A DNA stretch of 64,000 nucleotides from Bradyrhizobium hipponense (GTDB taxonomy: Bacteria; Pseudomonadota; Alphaproteobacteria; Rhizobiales; Xanthobacteraceae): positions 40,738 through 104,737 of the forward strand of contig NZ_VSTH01000142.1 of assembly GCF_008123965.1 (NCBI RefSeq), read 5' to 3'. A program made the position numbers and the translations under genes. Below the pieces are notes generated by a model, which had not been told where the DNA came from, did not search any database, and saw only the letters and a program-made list of their open reading frames with translations. Shown here in pieces: positions 50,923 through 59,803 of this stretch (position 1 is the stretch's first letter; each line of letters begins with the position of its first letter).

Positions 50923-51477
50923 TTACGTCGCCGGCATCAGCACGGTGTCCACCACATGGATGACGCCATTCGACTGGTTGACGTTGCTGATTGTCACCAT
51001 CGAGGTGCCGCCCTTGGCGTCGACGATCCAGGTCTTGCCGTCCATCTTCTTGATCGTCAGTTCCTCGCCTTCGGCGGTCTTCAGCTTCTTGCCTTCGGTG
51101 AGGTCGGAGGCCTCGAGCTTGCCGGGCACGACGTGGTAGGTCAGGATCTTGGTCAGCGTCGCCTTGTTCTCGGGCTTGACCAGGGTGTCGACGGTGCCGG
51201 CCGGCAGCTTGCCGAAGGCGGCGTTGGTCGGCGCGAACACCGTGAACGGGCCTTTGCCTTCCAGCGTCGGCACGAGGCCGGCTGCCTTCACCGCCGCCAC
51301 CAGCGTGGTGTGGTCCTTCGAATTGACGGCGTTCTGGACGATGTTCTTCGAGGGGAACATCGCGGCGCCGCCGACCATGACGGTCTTTTCCTCGGCGCGA
51401 ACGGGCGCGACGACGGTCGCGGTGATGGCCAACGCGCTGAAGGCTGCAGCAGTGAGATAGGTAATGCGCTTCGACAT
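50923..51477 (-). CDS. Exported fasciclin (FAS1) domain protein
   Basis: 184 residues. Signal peptide ending near VRAEEK, then one FAS1 domain with the H1 motif TVFAPTNAAFGKL and the H2-like end VVDTVLMPA. FAS1 proteins mediate surface adhesion or extracellular contacts; in rhizobia, similar proteins affect symbiosis. ATG 51477 is the signal-peptide start; the open frame to 51681 lacks a start with a ribosome site. Confidence 0.9.
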   Translation of the reverse strand: MSKRITYLTAAAFSALAITATVVAPVRAEEKTVMVGGAAMFPSKNIVQNAVNSKDHTTLVAAVKAAGLVPTLEGKGPFTVFAPTNAAFGKLPAGTVDTLVKPENKATLTKILTYHVVPGKLEASDLTEGKKLKTAEGEELTIKKMDGKTWIVDAKGGTSMVTISNVNQSNGVIHVVDTVLMPAT

Positions 51478-51872
51478 GGAAGAGTCTCCCGATTGGATTG
51501 TGACCGGCGATTGCCGGCGTTCGAGTTGGAGCAACAACGGCATCTGCGACGCTTGAGGTGAGGCGGCAGCGCCGTCGTTGGACCGAACTACGGGAGGGTT
51601 CGCGAAGTGGTTTCGGACAAAACTTCTTTGTGATGCGTGAAACTTTGCGGGGCGATGTTCGTGGGGTCGCGCGAGCCGCATTCTCCGCCGTCGTCCTGGC
51701 GAAAGCCAGGCGAAAGCCAGGGCCCATTACCCCACGGAGAAGTTGCGGCGCGACGCTGATCACTCCGAGTCGTCGCCAAACTACTCCCTGTGGTTATGGG
51801 TCCTGGATCGGCGCTCCGCTTTGCTGCGCTTGTCCAGGACGACGAGATAAGAATTGTGGGTGCGCTATGCCC
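51478..51872. other. 395-base gap with an R1 repeat
   Basis: The left part (51478-51689) should hold the FAS1 promoter on the minus strand; no box is certain. The rest is R1 copy 4 (51690-51843). No gene seen. Confidence 0.55.
51690..51843 (+). repeat. Palindromic intergenic repeat, family R1 copy 4
   Basis: GTCGTCCTGGCGAAAGCCAGG at the left (with a 10-base duplication GCGAAAGCCA) and CTTGTCCAGGACGAC at the right, with CCCTGTGGTTATGGGTCCTGG inside in two pieces. Same orientation as the other three copies. Confidence 0.88.
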
Positions 51873-52634
51873 TCAATCCCTGCTCAACGGCGTTTGAATA
51901 AACCCGCGATTATGCGTCGGGCTGATCAACAGCTCGTTGATGCAGACCCGCGCCGGCATGCTGGCGATGAACGCGATGGTGCGGCCGAGGTCTTCGGATT
52001 GCAGCATCCTGGACTGCTCCTCCTCGCTCGGCACCACCGGGCGGAGCTTGAGGATCGGCGTCGCCACCTCGCCCGGCATCAGGCAGCAGGCGCGCAAGCC
52101 GTTGACGCATTCGTCCATGTTGAAGGAATGGGTCAGCGCCAGCACTGCGTGTTTGGTCGTCGTGTAGGCCGGGCCCGGCATTTTCGAGACGTGGCGGCCG
52201 GCCCAGGACGAGACGTTGATGATCGCGCCATCCTGCTGCTTGCGCATCGTCGGCAGCACCGCGCGCATGCAGTAGAGCACGCCGTTGAGATTGACCTGGA
52301 CCAGTCTGTCCCAGCCCTCCAGTTCCAAGTCCTTCCAGCTCCGCTTCGGGACATTGATGCCGGCATTGTTGACCAGGAGATCGATCCGGCCGTGCTTGGC
52401 GACGATCTGATCGGCCACCTTCTGGGCCTCGGCGGCAACGGACACGTCCAAAGCAATGGCCTCGGCCGCTCCGCCAACCTTGATGATCTTGGCGACCACG
52501 AAATCCAGGGCATCCTTGCGCCGGCCGGACACCACCACCGTCCAGCCGTCGGCCGCGAGCGCCTCGGCGCCGGCTTCCCCGATCCCGCTGCCGCCGCCCG
52601 TGACCCAGGCCACGCGTTTCCCGTTTTTGGTCAT
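51873..52634 (-). CDS. Short-chain dehydrogenase/reductase
   Basis: 253 residues. TGGGSGIG cofactor loop, NNAG, then Ser in NVSSWAG and YTTTK for the catalytic triad. Start ATG 52634 gives MTKNGKRVAW; the open frame upstream is non-conserved. Divergent from matB, 88 bases apart, so they may share a regulatory region. Substrate unknown. Confidence 0.88.
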   Translation of the reverse strand: MTKNGKRVAWVTGGGSGIGEAGAEALAADGWTVVVSGRRKDALDFVVAKIIKVGGAAEAIALDVSVAAEAQKVADQIVAKHGRIDLLVNNAGINVPKRSWKDLELEGWDRLVQVNLNGVLYCMRAVLPTMRKQQDGAIINVSSWAGRHVSKMPGPAYTTTKHAVLALTHSFNMDECVNGLRACCLMPGEVATPILKLRPVVPSEEEQSRMLQSEDLGRTIAFIASMPARVCINELLISPTHNRGFIQTPLSRD

Positions 52635-52722
52635 GCAAACTGTCTCCGTTGCTTCATCGGGGCGGTTTTTGCTAATCCAGCCCTCGGTTTTGACCGAACC
52701 TTGCGGTCGAGGAAAATCTTGC

Positions 52723-54252
52723 ATGAACCAAGCTGCCAACGCCAACCTGTTTTCCCGCCTGTTCGACGGCCTGGACGACCCTGCGCGCCTCGCGATCGAG
52801 ACGCATGACGGTGCCCGCATTAGCTATGGCGATTTGATCGCGCGGGCCGGGCAAACGGCGAACGTGCTGATCGCGCGCGGCGTGAAGCCGGGTGACCGCG
52901 TCGCGGTGCAGGTGGAGAAGTCGGTCGCCAATATCGTGCTGTATCTGGCGACCGTGCGCGCCGGCGCGGTCTATCTGCCGCTCAATACGGCCTATACGCT
53001 GAACGAGCTCGACTACTTCATGGGCGATGCCGAGCCGTCGCTGGTGGTCTGCGATCCCTCCAAGGCGGAAGGGCTTGCCCCGATCGCCGCCAAGGTGAAA
53101 GCAAAAGTCGAGACGCTCGGGCCGGAGGGCAACGGCTCGCTCACCGAGGCCGCCGACAGAGCCAGCAGTGAATTCACCACCTTGCCGCGCGCTGGCGACG
53201 ATCTTGCCGCGATCCTCTACACCTCCGGCACCACCGGCCGCTCGAAGGGCGCAATGCTCACCCACGACAATCTCGCGTCGAACTCGCTTTCGCTGGTCGG
53301 CTTCTGGCGCTTCACCGACAAGGACGTGCTGATCCACGCGCTGCCGATCTATCACACCCACGGCCTGTTCGTGGCGACCAACGTCACGCTGTTTGCCCGC
53401 GCCGCGATGATCTTCCTGCCGAAGCTCGATCCGGATCTGATCATCAAGCTGATGGCGCGCGCCACGGTGCTGATGGGCGTGCCGACCTTCTATACGCGGC
53501 TCTTGCAAAATCCCGCGCTGTCGCGCGAGACGACCAAGCACATGCGGCTGTTCATCTCGGGCTCGGCGCCGCTGCTGGCCGAGACCCATCGCGAATGGTC
53601 GGCGCGCACCGGTCATGCCGTGCTCGAGCGCTACGGCATGACCGAGACCAACATGAACACGTCGAATCCCTATGACGGCGAGCGCGTGCCCGGTGCCGTC
53701 GGCTTCCCGCTGCCCGGCGTCGCCGTGCGCGTCACCGACCCCGAGACGGGCAAGGAGCTTCCGCGCGATGAGGTCGGCATGATCGAGGTGAAGGGCCCCA
53801 ACGTGTTCAAGGGCTACTGGCGCATGCCGGAAAAGACCAAGGCCGAATTTCGTGATGACGGCTTCTTCATCACCGGCGATCTCGGCAAAATCGACGCCAA
53901 GGGATACGTCCACATTTTGGGACGAGGCAAGGATCTCGTCATCTCCGGCGGCTTCAACGTCTATCCGAAGGAAATCGAGAGCGAGATCGATGCGATGCCG
54001 GGCGTGATCGAGTCCGCCGTGATCGGCGTGCCGCATGCCGATTTCGGCGAGGGCGTCACGGCGGTGCTGGTCTGCAACAAGGGCGCGGAAGTCAGCGAAG
54101 CCTCGGTGCTGAAGGCGCTCGACGGCCGCCTGGCAAAATTCAAGATGCCCAAGCGCGTGTTCGTCGTCGACGAACTGCCGCGCAACACCATGGGCAAGGT
54201 GCAGAAGAACGTGCTGCGGGATACGTACAAGGATATTTACGCGAAGAAGTAG
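52723..54252 (+). CDS. matB: Malonyl-CoA synthetase (MatB-like acyl-CoA ligase)
   Basis: 509 residues, ANL superfamily. LYTSGTTGRSKGAM (A3), YGMTE (A5), RGKDLVISGGFNVYPKE (A8) and the catalytic Lys in RNTMGKVQK (A10) are all present. The size and the MatB-like pattern suggest malonate to malonyl-CoA. No matA or matC is adjacent, so substrate is inferred. ATG 52723 fits the conserved start; an open frame runs further upstream but overlaps the divergent SDR. Confidence 0.85.
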   Translation: MNQAANANLFSRLFDGLDDPARLAIETHDGARISYGDLIARAGQTANVLIARGVKPGDRVAVQVEKSVANIVLYLATVRAGAVYLPLNTAYTLNELDYFMGDAEPSLVVCDPSKAEGLAPIAAKVKAKVETLGPEGNGSLTEAADRASSEFTTLPRAGDDLAAILYTSGTTGRSKGAMLTHDNLASNSLSLVGFWRFTDKDVLIHALPIYHTHGLFVATNVTLFARAAMIFLPKLDPDLIIKLMARATVLMGVPTFYTRLLQNPALSRETTKHMRLFISGSAPLLAETHREWSARTGHAVLERYGMTETNMNTSNPYDGERVPGAVGFPLPGVAVRVTDPETGKELPRDEVGMIEVKGPNVFKGYWRMPEKTKAEFRDDGFFITGDLGKIDAKGYVHILGRGKDLVISGGFNVYPKEIESEIDAMPGVIESAVIGVPHADFGEGVTAVLVCNKGAEVSEASVLKALDGRLAKFKMPKRVFVVDELPRNTMGKVQKNVLRDTYKDIYAKK

Positions 54253-54281
54253 GGGCGCGGTTGCTCCGGGGGTGGGGACAC

Positions 54282-54791
54282 ATGAAACTCGATCAGGCTG
54301 TTCGGATCAACGATCATCTCCTTGATGCCTGCGCGGCACTCGACCAGGCCCGAATGGCCATCGCGGGGCTTGGCAAAGCCGAGCGGATCGAGCTTGGAGA
54401 CTGGCTTGACGCCATCGTCGGCGCTTTGGAAGACAAGCTATTCGTGCCGATTTACGAACAGCACCCGGATCTTGAGCCGCCAGAGGCCGATTGGGAGCCG
54501 CCGACGATCAGTAGCGAGCTCACGTGGGATGACGTCCAGCTTCCACCGTCAGTGACCGAGCAGCAGCTGGACGAAATCATTTTCTCGCTCCTGACGGTGC
54601 GTCGGCAAAAGACCGCGGCGATAGCGGTTCTGGCGGAGCTGCATTCTAAAAACGCTGGATTGCCCATAACGGACGAGGTAATCGCGGCACGATTGAAGAT
54701 ACTTTCCGACACCGACCGTATCGAAGGCATAGGCGATCTTCGGATGTGGCGACACAGCGAAGTGCGTTTAAAGGACGGACCGATTAACTAG
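54282..54791 (+). CDS. Unknown protein, possibly DUF3658-like
   Basis: 169 residues, no signal peptide. Two parts: a helical N-terminal half and a C-terminal half with a pattern (LPITDEVIAARLK, GIGDLRMWRHSEVRL) that resembles DUF3658. Codon use has less GC in third positions than in matB or tauE. The stop TAG overlaps the tauE stop through the shared CTAG at 54788-54791. It sits between two typical core genes, perhaps an insertion. Family assignment is weak. Confidence 0.6.
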   Translation: MKLDQAVRINDHLLDACAALDQARMAIAGLGKAERIELGDWLDAIVGALEDKLFVPIYEQHPDLEPPEADWEPPTISSELTWDDVQLPPSVTEQQLDEIIFSLLTVRRQKTAAIAVLAELHSKNAGLPITDEVIAARLKILSDTDRIEGIGDLRMWRHSEVRLKDGPIN

Positions 54792-55648
54792 TGCCCGCCC
54801 ACCAAGCTCAGCACAAACCGGCTACCCACGATAAACAGATAACACCCAAACGCGGCCTCCAGCGTCCGCTTCGACATCGCGTGTGCGGCCCTGACGCCGA
54901 GCGGCGCGGTGACGAGGCTCATCGGCATTACCAGGACCGCGCCGATCAGCGAGACGTAGCCGAGCGCGAACGGGACTTGCAGGGCAATGACGCCCGGATA
55001 GCTCGCCGCCGCAGGCCAGCCGGCGTAGACGTAGCCGATCGCGCCGGGGATCGAGATCAGCACCGCGAGCGCGGATGAGGTCGCCACCGCCTGATGGATC
55101 GGCCGGCTGTAGAACGTCATCAGCAGATTTGAGAACAGCCCGCCGCCAATGCCCATCAGCGTCGACAAAATGCCGACAACGAATCCGTAGACGCGCATCA
55201 AGGCACCTTTCGGCAAATCATCTCCGAGCTTCCAGCTCTCGCGTGCGAAAATCAGCCGTACCGCGGCCGACCAGGCGACGCAGATGAAGACGACCTTGAA
55301 CAGCCGCTCCGGCGCGTAGCGCGCGACCACGCTGCCGGCGATGACGCCGATCACGATCGGCAGCCACCAGACCCGCAGGATCGCCATGTCGACAGCGCCG
55401 CGCTTGTAGTGCGCCTGGAACGAGCGGATCGAGGTCGGAATGATCACCGCGAGCGAGGTGCCGACGCAAAGCGGCATGCGCACCTCCAGTGGCACGCCGG
55501 CGATACGGAAGCATTCGTAGAATACCGGCACGAGGATTGCGCCGCCGCCAATGCCGAACACGCCGGCCAAAAATCCGGAGAGCGCGCCGACCGCGATCAG
55601 CAGCAGCGCGAGCTCCACGACTTCCTGAATATCAAGCCCTGCGATCAC
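54788..55648 (-). CDS. TauE/SafE family (DUF81) membrane permease
   Basis: 286 residues, eight or so membrane helices, two similar halves with the family motif GFLAGVFGIGGGAILVPV in the first and a GIGGG motif in the second. Members export sulfite or sulfonate-type anions; the substrate here is unknown. GTG 55648 is chosen because the protein then starts at the first helix; the frame is open to 55867, but that part is Pro/Arg-rich and not conserved. Confidence 0.85.
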   Translation of the reverse strand: MIAGLDIQEVVELALLLIAVGALSGFLAGVFGIGGGAILVPVFYECFRIAGVPLEVRMPLCVGTSLAVIIPTSIRSFQAHYKRGAVDMAILRVWWLPIVIGVIAGSVVARYAPERLFKVVFICVAWSAAVRLIFARESWKLGDDLPKGALMRVYGFVVGILSTLMGIGGGLFSNLLMTFYSRPIHQAVATSSALAVLISIPGAIGYVYAGWPAAASYPGVIALQVPFALGYVSLIGAVLVMPMSLVTAPLGVRAAHAMSKRTLEAAFGCYLFIVGSRFVLSLVGGH

Positions 55649-56137
55649 CCCAGACCTGCCCCGGCGACTGGCCGCAACTTCTCCGATACTCGGCTCGTAG
55701 AGAGCTGTAGGCGATCCGATTTCCGCGGTCGACAGCCGGTGCCTTCCGGCTGGGGTGGAATGCAGGGTGCGCATATCCGGGACCGGCCACAAGAATGGGG
55801 AGGCCGGGGTCGGCGCTGGCCGGGAAGAAGATGAGCCTACCCATGTGTTGGGCGGTTTGGACGGCATGGTCCGTTTAGGGCCGTTCCAATAGGGAATTCA
55901 ATGCTCCATCGCCCACAGCAACGAAGGAATGAATCGATAATCTTGGCTTTCCGGTAGACGTCGGACTGGTATACCAAGCCCTCGATTGGGCCTGCTTGAT
56001 CAACGCCATAGCGCTGAACCCCGGTTCGATCTATGGCGATTTGGTGATTGCGCAGGCGAAATCGACTCCGTAAATAGAGCCCATCTCTCGCGATCCCCAC
56101 GCGCCCCATGCTGGGCCGCAATAAAGCATCAAAGCCC
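55649..56137. other. 489-base region between tauE and sdhC
   Basis: Holds the sdh promoter region. An imperfectly AT-rich stretch at 55880-56100 stands out. The 10-bp perfect palindrome TGGTATACCA is at 55967-55976 and is a candidate operator of the GntR kind. No gene or terminator seen; the 5' extension of the tauE frame is not believed. Confidence 0.5.
55967..55976. promoter_or_regulatory. 10-bp palindrome, candidate GntR-type operator
   Basis: TGGTATACCA, 162 bases upstream of the sdhC start and 319 bases upstream of tauE. Similar TNGTNNACNA-type sites are bound by FadR/GntR-family regulators; identity here is inferred. Confidence 0.3.
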
Positions 56138-56536
56138 ATGTCCGCACGGATCGAACGACCGCTTTCTCCGCACATGCAAGTGTACCGTTGGACGCTGACG
56201 ATGGCTCTTTCTATCGTCCATCGCGCCACCGGTATTGCCCTTTATGTTGGAACGCTGCTGCTGGTCTGGTGGCTGGTTGCCGCGGCCTCCGGCCCGGCCG
56301 CCTATATCCACGTCCAGGCCTTCGCCGGCAGCATCATCGGCCGGCTGATCGTGTTCGGCTACACTTGGGCCTTGATGCACCATATGCTCAGCGGCATCCG
56401 GCATTTCGTGTGGGATCTCGGCTACGGCTTCAAGGCCAATGAGCGCGAAGCGCTGAGCTGGGGCGCCCTGATCGGCGGCATCGCGCTGACGGTGCTGATC
56501 TGGATCATCGCCTATGCGAACGGAGGCGGCCGATGA
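56138..56536 (+). CDS. sdhC: Succinate dehydrogenase cytochrome b556 subunit
   Basis: 132 residues. RPLSPHMQVYRW at the start, SIVHRATGIALY with the heme/quinone-site residues, and GIRHFVWD are SdhC hallmarks; three membrane helices. ATG 56138 begins at the conserved start. It overlaps sdhD by four bases (ATGA). Together with SdhD it anchors the enzyme and reduces ubiquinone. Confidence 0.96.
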   Translation: MSARIERPLSPHMQVYRWTLTMALSIVHRATGIALYVGTLLLVWWLVAAASGPAAYIHVQAFAGSIIGRLIVFGYTWALMHHMLSGIRHFVWDLGYGFKANEREALSWGALIGGIALTVLIWIIAYANGGGR

Positions 56537-56949
56537 GTTTTGATGAATCCCATGGCTCTCCGAAGCGTCCCTCGATGCGCACGCCGCTCGGGCGCGTCCG
56601 CAATCTCGGCGCCGCGCATTCCGGCACGTCCGATTTCTGGCGCCAGCGCATCACCGGCGTCGCCATGACGCTGCTGATGATCCCGGTGCTGGTGATCATC
56701 ATGATGCTGCTCGGCCGCAACCAAGTCTACGCTGCGCAGACTCTGAGCTCCATTCCCGTCGCGGTGATCCTGCTGCTCTTCATCTTGGCCAGCGCCTGGC
56801 ACATGAAGATCGGCATGCAGGTGGTGATCGAGGACTACATCCATAACGAGAAGCTGAAGCTCGTGTCGATCATGCTCAACAACTTCTTCTCGTCCGCCGT
56901 GGCGCTCGCCTCGACCTACGCGATCCTGAAACTTTCGTCCGGAGTGTAA
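56533..56949 (+). CDS. sdhD: Succinate dehydrogenase hydrophobic membrane anchor
   Basis: 138 residues, three membrane helices, with TSDFWRQRITGVAM at the first helix and a HMKIGMQVVIEDYIH segment that holds the second heme-ligand His. The N-terminal tail of about 30 polar residues is typical of alphaproteobacteria. The stop lies three bases before the sdhA ATG, so the four genes form one operon. Confidence 0.96.
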   Translation: MSFDESHGSPKRPSMRTPLGRVRNLGAAHSGTSDFWRQRITGVAMTLLMIPVLVIIMMLLGRNQVYAAQTLSSIPVAVILLLFILASAWHMKIGMQVVIEDYIHNEKLKLVSIMLNNFFSSAVALASTYAILKLSSGV

Positions 56950-56951
56950 CC

Positions 56952-58787
56952 ATGGCTGCCACGACGAATGGCAAGGGCGACGGCGCTCCCGCCACCAGCG
57001 GAAAAGCCTACCCGATCGAAGACCACACCTATGACGTCGTCGTGGTCGGCGCCGGTGGCGCGGGTCTGCGCGCCGTGGTCGGCTGCAGCGAAGCGGGCCT
57101 GCGCACCGCCTGCATCACCAAGGTGTTTCCGACCCGATCGCACACGGTCGCAGCGCAAGGCGGCATCTCCGCCTCGCTCGGCAACATGCACAAGGACGAC
57201 TGGCGCTGGCACATGTACGACACCGTGAAGGGGTCGGACTGGCTGGGAGATCAGGACGCCATCGAATACATGGTGCGCAACGCGCCCGAAGCGGTCTACG
57301 AGCTCGAGCACTGGGGCGTGCCGTTCTCGCGCACCGAGGACGGCAAGATCTACCAGCGTCCGTTCGGCGGCATGACCTTGGATTACGGCAAGGGCCAGGC
57401 GCAGCGCACCTGCGCCGCCGCCGACCGCACCGGCCACGCCATGCTGCACACGATGTACGGTCAGTCGCTGCGTCACGCGGCCGAGTTCTTCATCGAATTC
57501 TTCGCCATCGACCTGATCATGGACGACCAGGGCGCCTGCCGCGGCGTCATCGCGCTCAAGCTCGACGACGGCACGCTGCATCGCTTTCGCGCCCAGACCA
57601 CGATTCTGGCGACCGGCGGCTATGGCCGCGCCTATGCCTCCTGCACCTCAGCGCACACCTGCACCGGCGATGGCGGCGGCATGGTGCTGCGCGCCGGCCT
57701 GCCGCTCCAGGACATGGAATTCGTGCAGTTCCACCCGACCGGCATTTACGGAGCGGGCTGCCTGGTTACTGAAGGCGCGCGCGGCGAGGGCGGCTATCTC
57801 GTCAATTCCGAAGGCGAGCGCTTCATGGAGCGCTACGCGCCGTCGGCCAAGGACCTTGCCTCGCGCGACGTGGTTTCACGCTCGATGACCATCGAAATCC
57901 GCGAAGGCCGCGGCGTCGGCAAGAAGAAGGACCACATCTTCCTGCATCTCGACCACCTCGATCCGAAGGTGCTGGCGGAGCGGCTGCCAGGCATCTCCGA
58001 ATCCGCAAAAATCTTCGCCAATGTCGACGTGACGCGCGAGCCGATCCCGATCGTGCCGACCGTGCATTACAACATGGGCGGCATCCCCACGAACTATCAT
58101 GGCGAGGTGCTGACCAAGAAGGACGGCGACGACAATGCGGTGGTCCCCGGCCTGATGGCGCTGGGCGAAGCGGCCTGCGTCTCCGTGCACGGCGCCAACC
58201 GCCTCGGCTCCAACTCGCTGATCGACCTCGTGGTGTTCGGTCGTGCGGCTGCGCTGCGCTGCGCTGAGAGGCTCACCGCCAATGCCAAGCAGCCGGAGCT
58301 GCCGGCGAACTCGGCCGAGCTCGCGCTCGGCCGCCTCGACCATTACCGCTACGCCTCCGGCGGCACGCCGACCGCAAAGCTGCGCGAGGGCATGCAACAC
58401 GTGATGCAGACCAACTGCGCGGTGTTCCGCACCGGCGAAATCTTGAACGAAGGCCAGAACCTGATCCAGAAGGTCCACAGCGGCATCAGCGACATCGCCG
58501 TCTCGGACCGTTCGCTGGTGTGGAATTCGGACCTCGTCGAGACGCTGGAGTTCGACAATCTGATCTCGCAGGCGGTGGTGACGATGAACTCGGCGGCCAA
58601 CCGCACCGAGAGCCGCGGCGCCCATGCGCGCGAGGATTTTTCCGAACGCGACGACAAGAACTGGATGAAGCACACGCTGGCCTGGCTGGATGATTCCGGC
58701 AAGGTCAAGATCGAGTACCGCCCCGTTCACGACTACACCATGACCAACGACGTGCAGTACATCCCGCCCAAAGCTCGCGTTTACTAA
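56952..58787 (+). CDS. sdhA: Succinate dehydrogenase flavoprotein subunit
   Basis: 611 residues. FAD site VVGAGGAGLRA, the covalent-FAD His in RSHTVAAQGG, the HPTGIYGAGCL substrate region and NMGGIPTN are all present. C-terminal part ends YIPPKARVY. Oxidises succinate to fumarate in the TCA cycle and passes electrons to SdhB. Confidence 0.98.
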   Translation: MAATTNGKGDGAPATSGKAYPIEDHTYDVVVVGAGGAGLRAVVGCSEAGLRTACITKVFPTRSHTVAAQGGISASLGNMHKDDWRWHMYDTVKGSDWLGDQDAIEYMVRNAPEAVYELEHWGVPFSRTEDGKIYQRPFGGMTLDYGKGQAQRTCAAADRTGHAMLHTMYGQSLRHAAEFFIEFFAIDLIMDDQGACRGVIALKLDDGTLHRFRAQTTILATGGYGRAYASCTSAHTCTGDGGGMVLRAGLPLQDMEFVQFHPTGIYGAGCLVTEGARGEGGYLVNSEGERFMERYAPSAKDLASRDVVSRSMTIEIREGRGVGKKKDHIFLHLDHLDPKVLAERLPGISESAKIFANVDVTREPIPIVPTVHYNMGGIPTNYHGEVLTKKDGDDNAVVPGLMALGEAACVSVHGANRLGSNSLIDLVVFGRAAALRCAERLTANAKQPELPANSAELALGRLDHYRYASGGTPTAKLREGMQHVMQTNCAVFRTGEILNEGQNLIQKVHSGISDIAVSDRSLVWNSDLVETLEFDNLISQAVVTMNSAANRTESRGAHAREDFSERDDKNWMKHTLAWLDDSGKVKIEYRPVHDYTMTNDVQYIPPKARVY

Positions 58788-58829
58788 ACGGCGCGCGTGT
58801 ATTGATCGAACAGCGAAGGCCTTATCGAA

Positions 58830-59612
58830 ATGGTTGAATTCGCACTTCCGAAGAACTCCAAGATCACCGGCGGCAAGATCTGGCCGAAGCCCGCGGGCGC
58901 GGCAGAGGTGCGCGAATTCCGCGTCTATCGCTGGAATCCGGACGACGGCAAGAATCCGAGCGTCGACACCTATTATGTCGATACCAACGATTGCGGTCCG
59001 ATGGTGCTGGACGGCCTGATCTGGATCAAGAACAACATCGATCCGTCGCTGACCTTCCGTCGCTCCTGCCGCGAAGGCGTCTGCGGTTCCTGCGCGATGA
59101 ACATCGACGGCCAGAACACGCTGGCCTGCACTCGCTCGATGCACGACGTCAAGGACGGGGCAGTGAAGATCAATCCGCTGCCGCACCAGCCGGTGGTGAA
59201 GGATCTCGTGCCCGATCTGACCAATTTCTATGCGCAATACGCCTCGATCGAGCCGTGGCTGAAGACGACCTCGCCGACGCCGCAGAAGGAATGGCGCCAG
59301 AGCCATGAGGACCGCGAAAAGCTCGACGGTCTCTACGAGTGCATCCTCTGCGCCTGCTGCTCGACCTCGTGCCCGAGCTATTGGTGGAACAGCGAGCGTT
59401 ACCTCGGCCCGGCCGCACTGCTCCAGGCCAACCGCTGGGTCTCCGATTCGCGCGACGAGGCGACTGGCGAGCGGCTCGACAATCTCGAGGATCCGTTCCG
59501 GCTCTATCGCTGCCACACCATCCTGAACTGCGCAAAGGCCTGCCCGAAGGGCCTCAACCCGGCCGAAGCCATCGCCGAGCTCAAGCTCAAGATGGTCGAG
59601 CGGCAGATCTAG
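58830..59612 (+). CDS. sdhB: Succinate dehydrogenase iron-sulfur subunit
   Basis: 260 residues. [2Fe-2S] Cys motif CREGVCGSCAMN, and two later clusters in CILCACCSTSCPSYWW and CHTILNCAKACPKGLNP. Electrons pass from SdhA to the heme b/quinone site of SdhCD. Start ATG 58830. A GC hairpin (CCCGGCCG/CGGCCGGG, 59633-59651) follows the stop, without a clear T-run, and may end the operon. Confidence 0.98.
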   Translation: MVEFALPKNSKITGGKIWPKPAGAAEVREFRVYRWNPDDGKNPSVDTYYVDTNDCGPMVLDGLIWIKNNIDPSLTFRRSCREGVCGSCAMNIDGQNTLACTRSMHDVKDGAVKINPLPHQPVVKDLVPDLTNFYAQYASIEPWLKTTSPTPQKEWRQSHEDREKLDGLYECILCACCSTSCPSYWWNSERYLGPAALLQANRWVSDSRDEATGERLDNLEDPFRLYRCHTILNCAKACPKGLNPAEAIAELKLKMVERQI

Positions 59613-59803
59613 ACCTGATTCATGCTCCGATCCCCGGCCGAGACGGCCGGGCCTTCTACGACCGGCGCCAGTTTGATTAGAATTTTTCGTGGCCCCCGTG
59701 GCGGGCGCAAAAATTAGATACCGCAACTACAGGTTATTCGCATAAGCGGCTTCCTTCCCGGCGGGAAATTCAGTTAAGCTCAGGTCCAGGGACCGGAGCG
59801 ACC

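Noticed and set aside
57876..59726. Long minus-strand open frame opposite sdhA and sdhB
   Set aside because: Antisense shadow; sdhA and sdhB carry all cofactor motifs on the plus strand.
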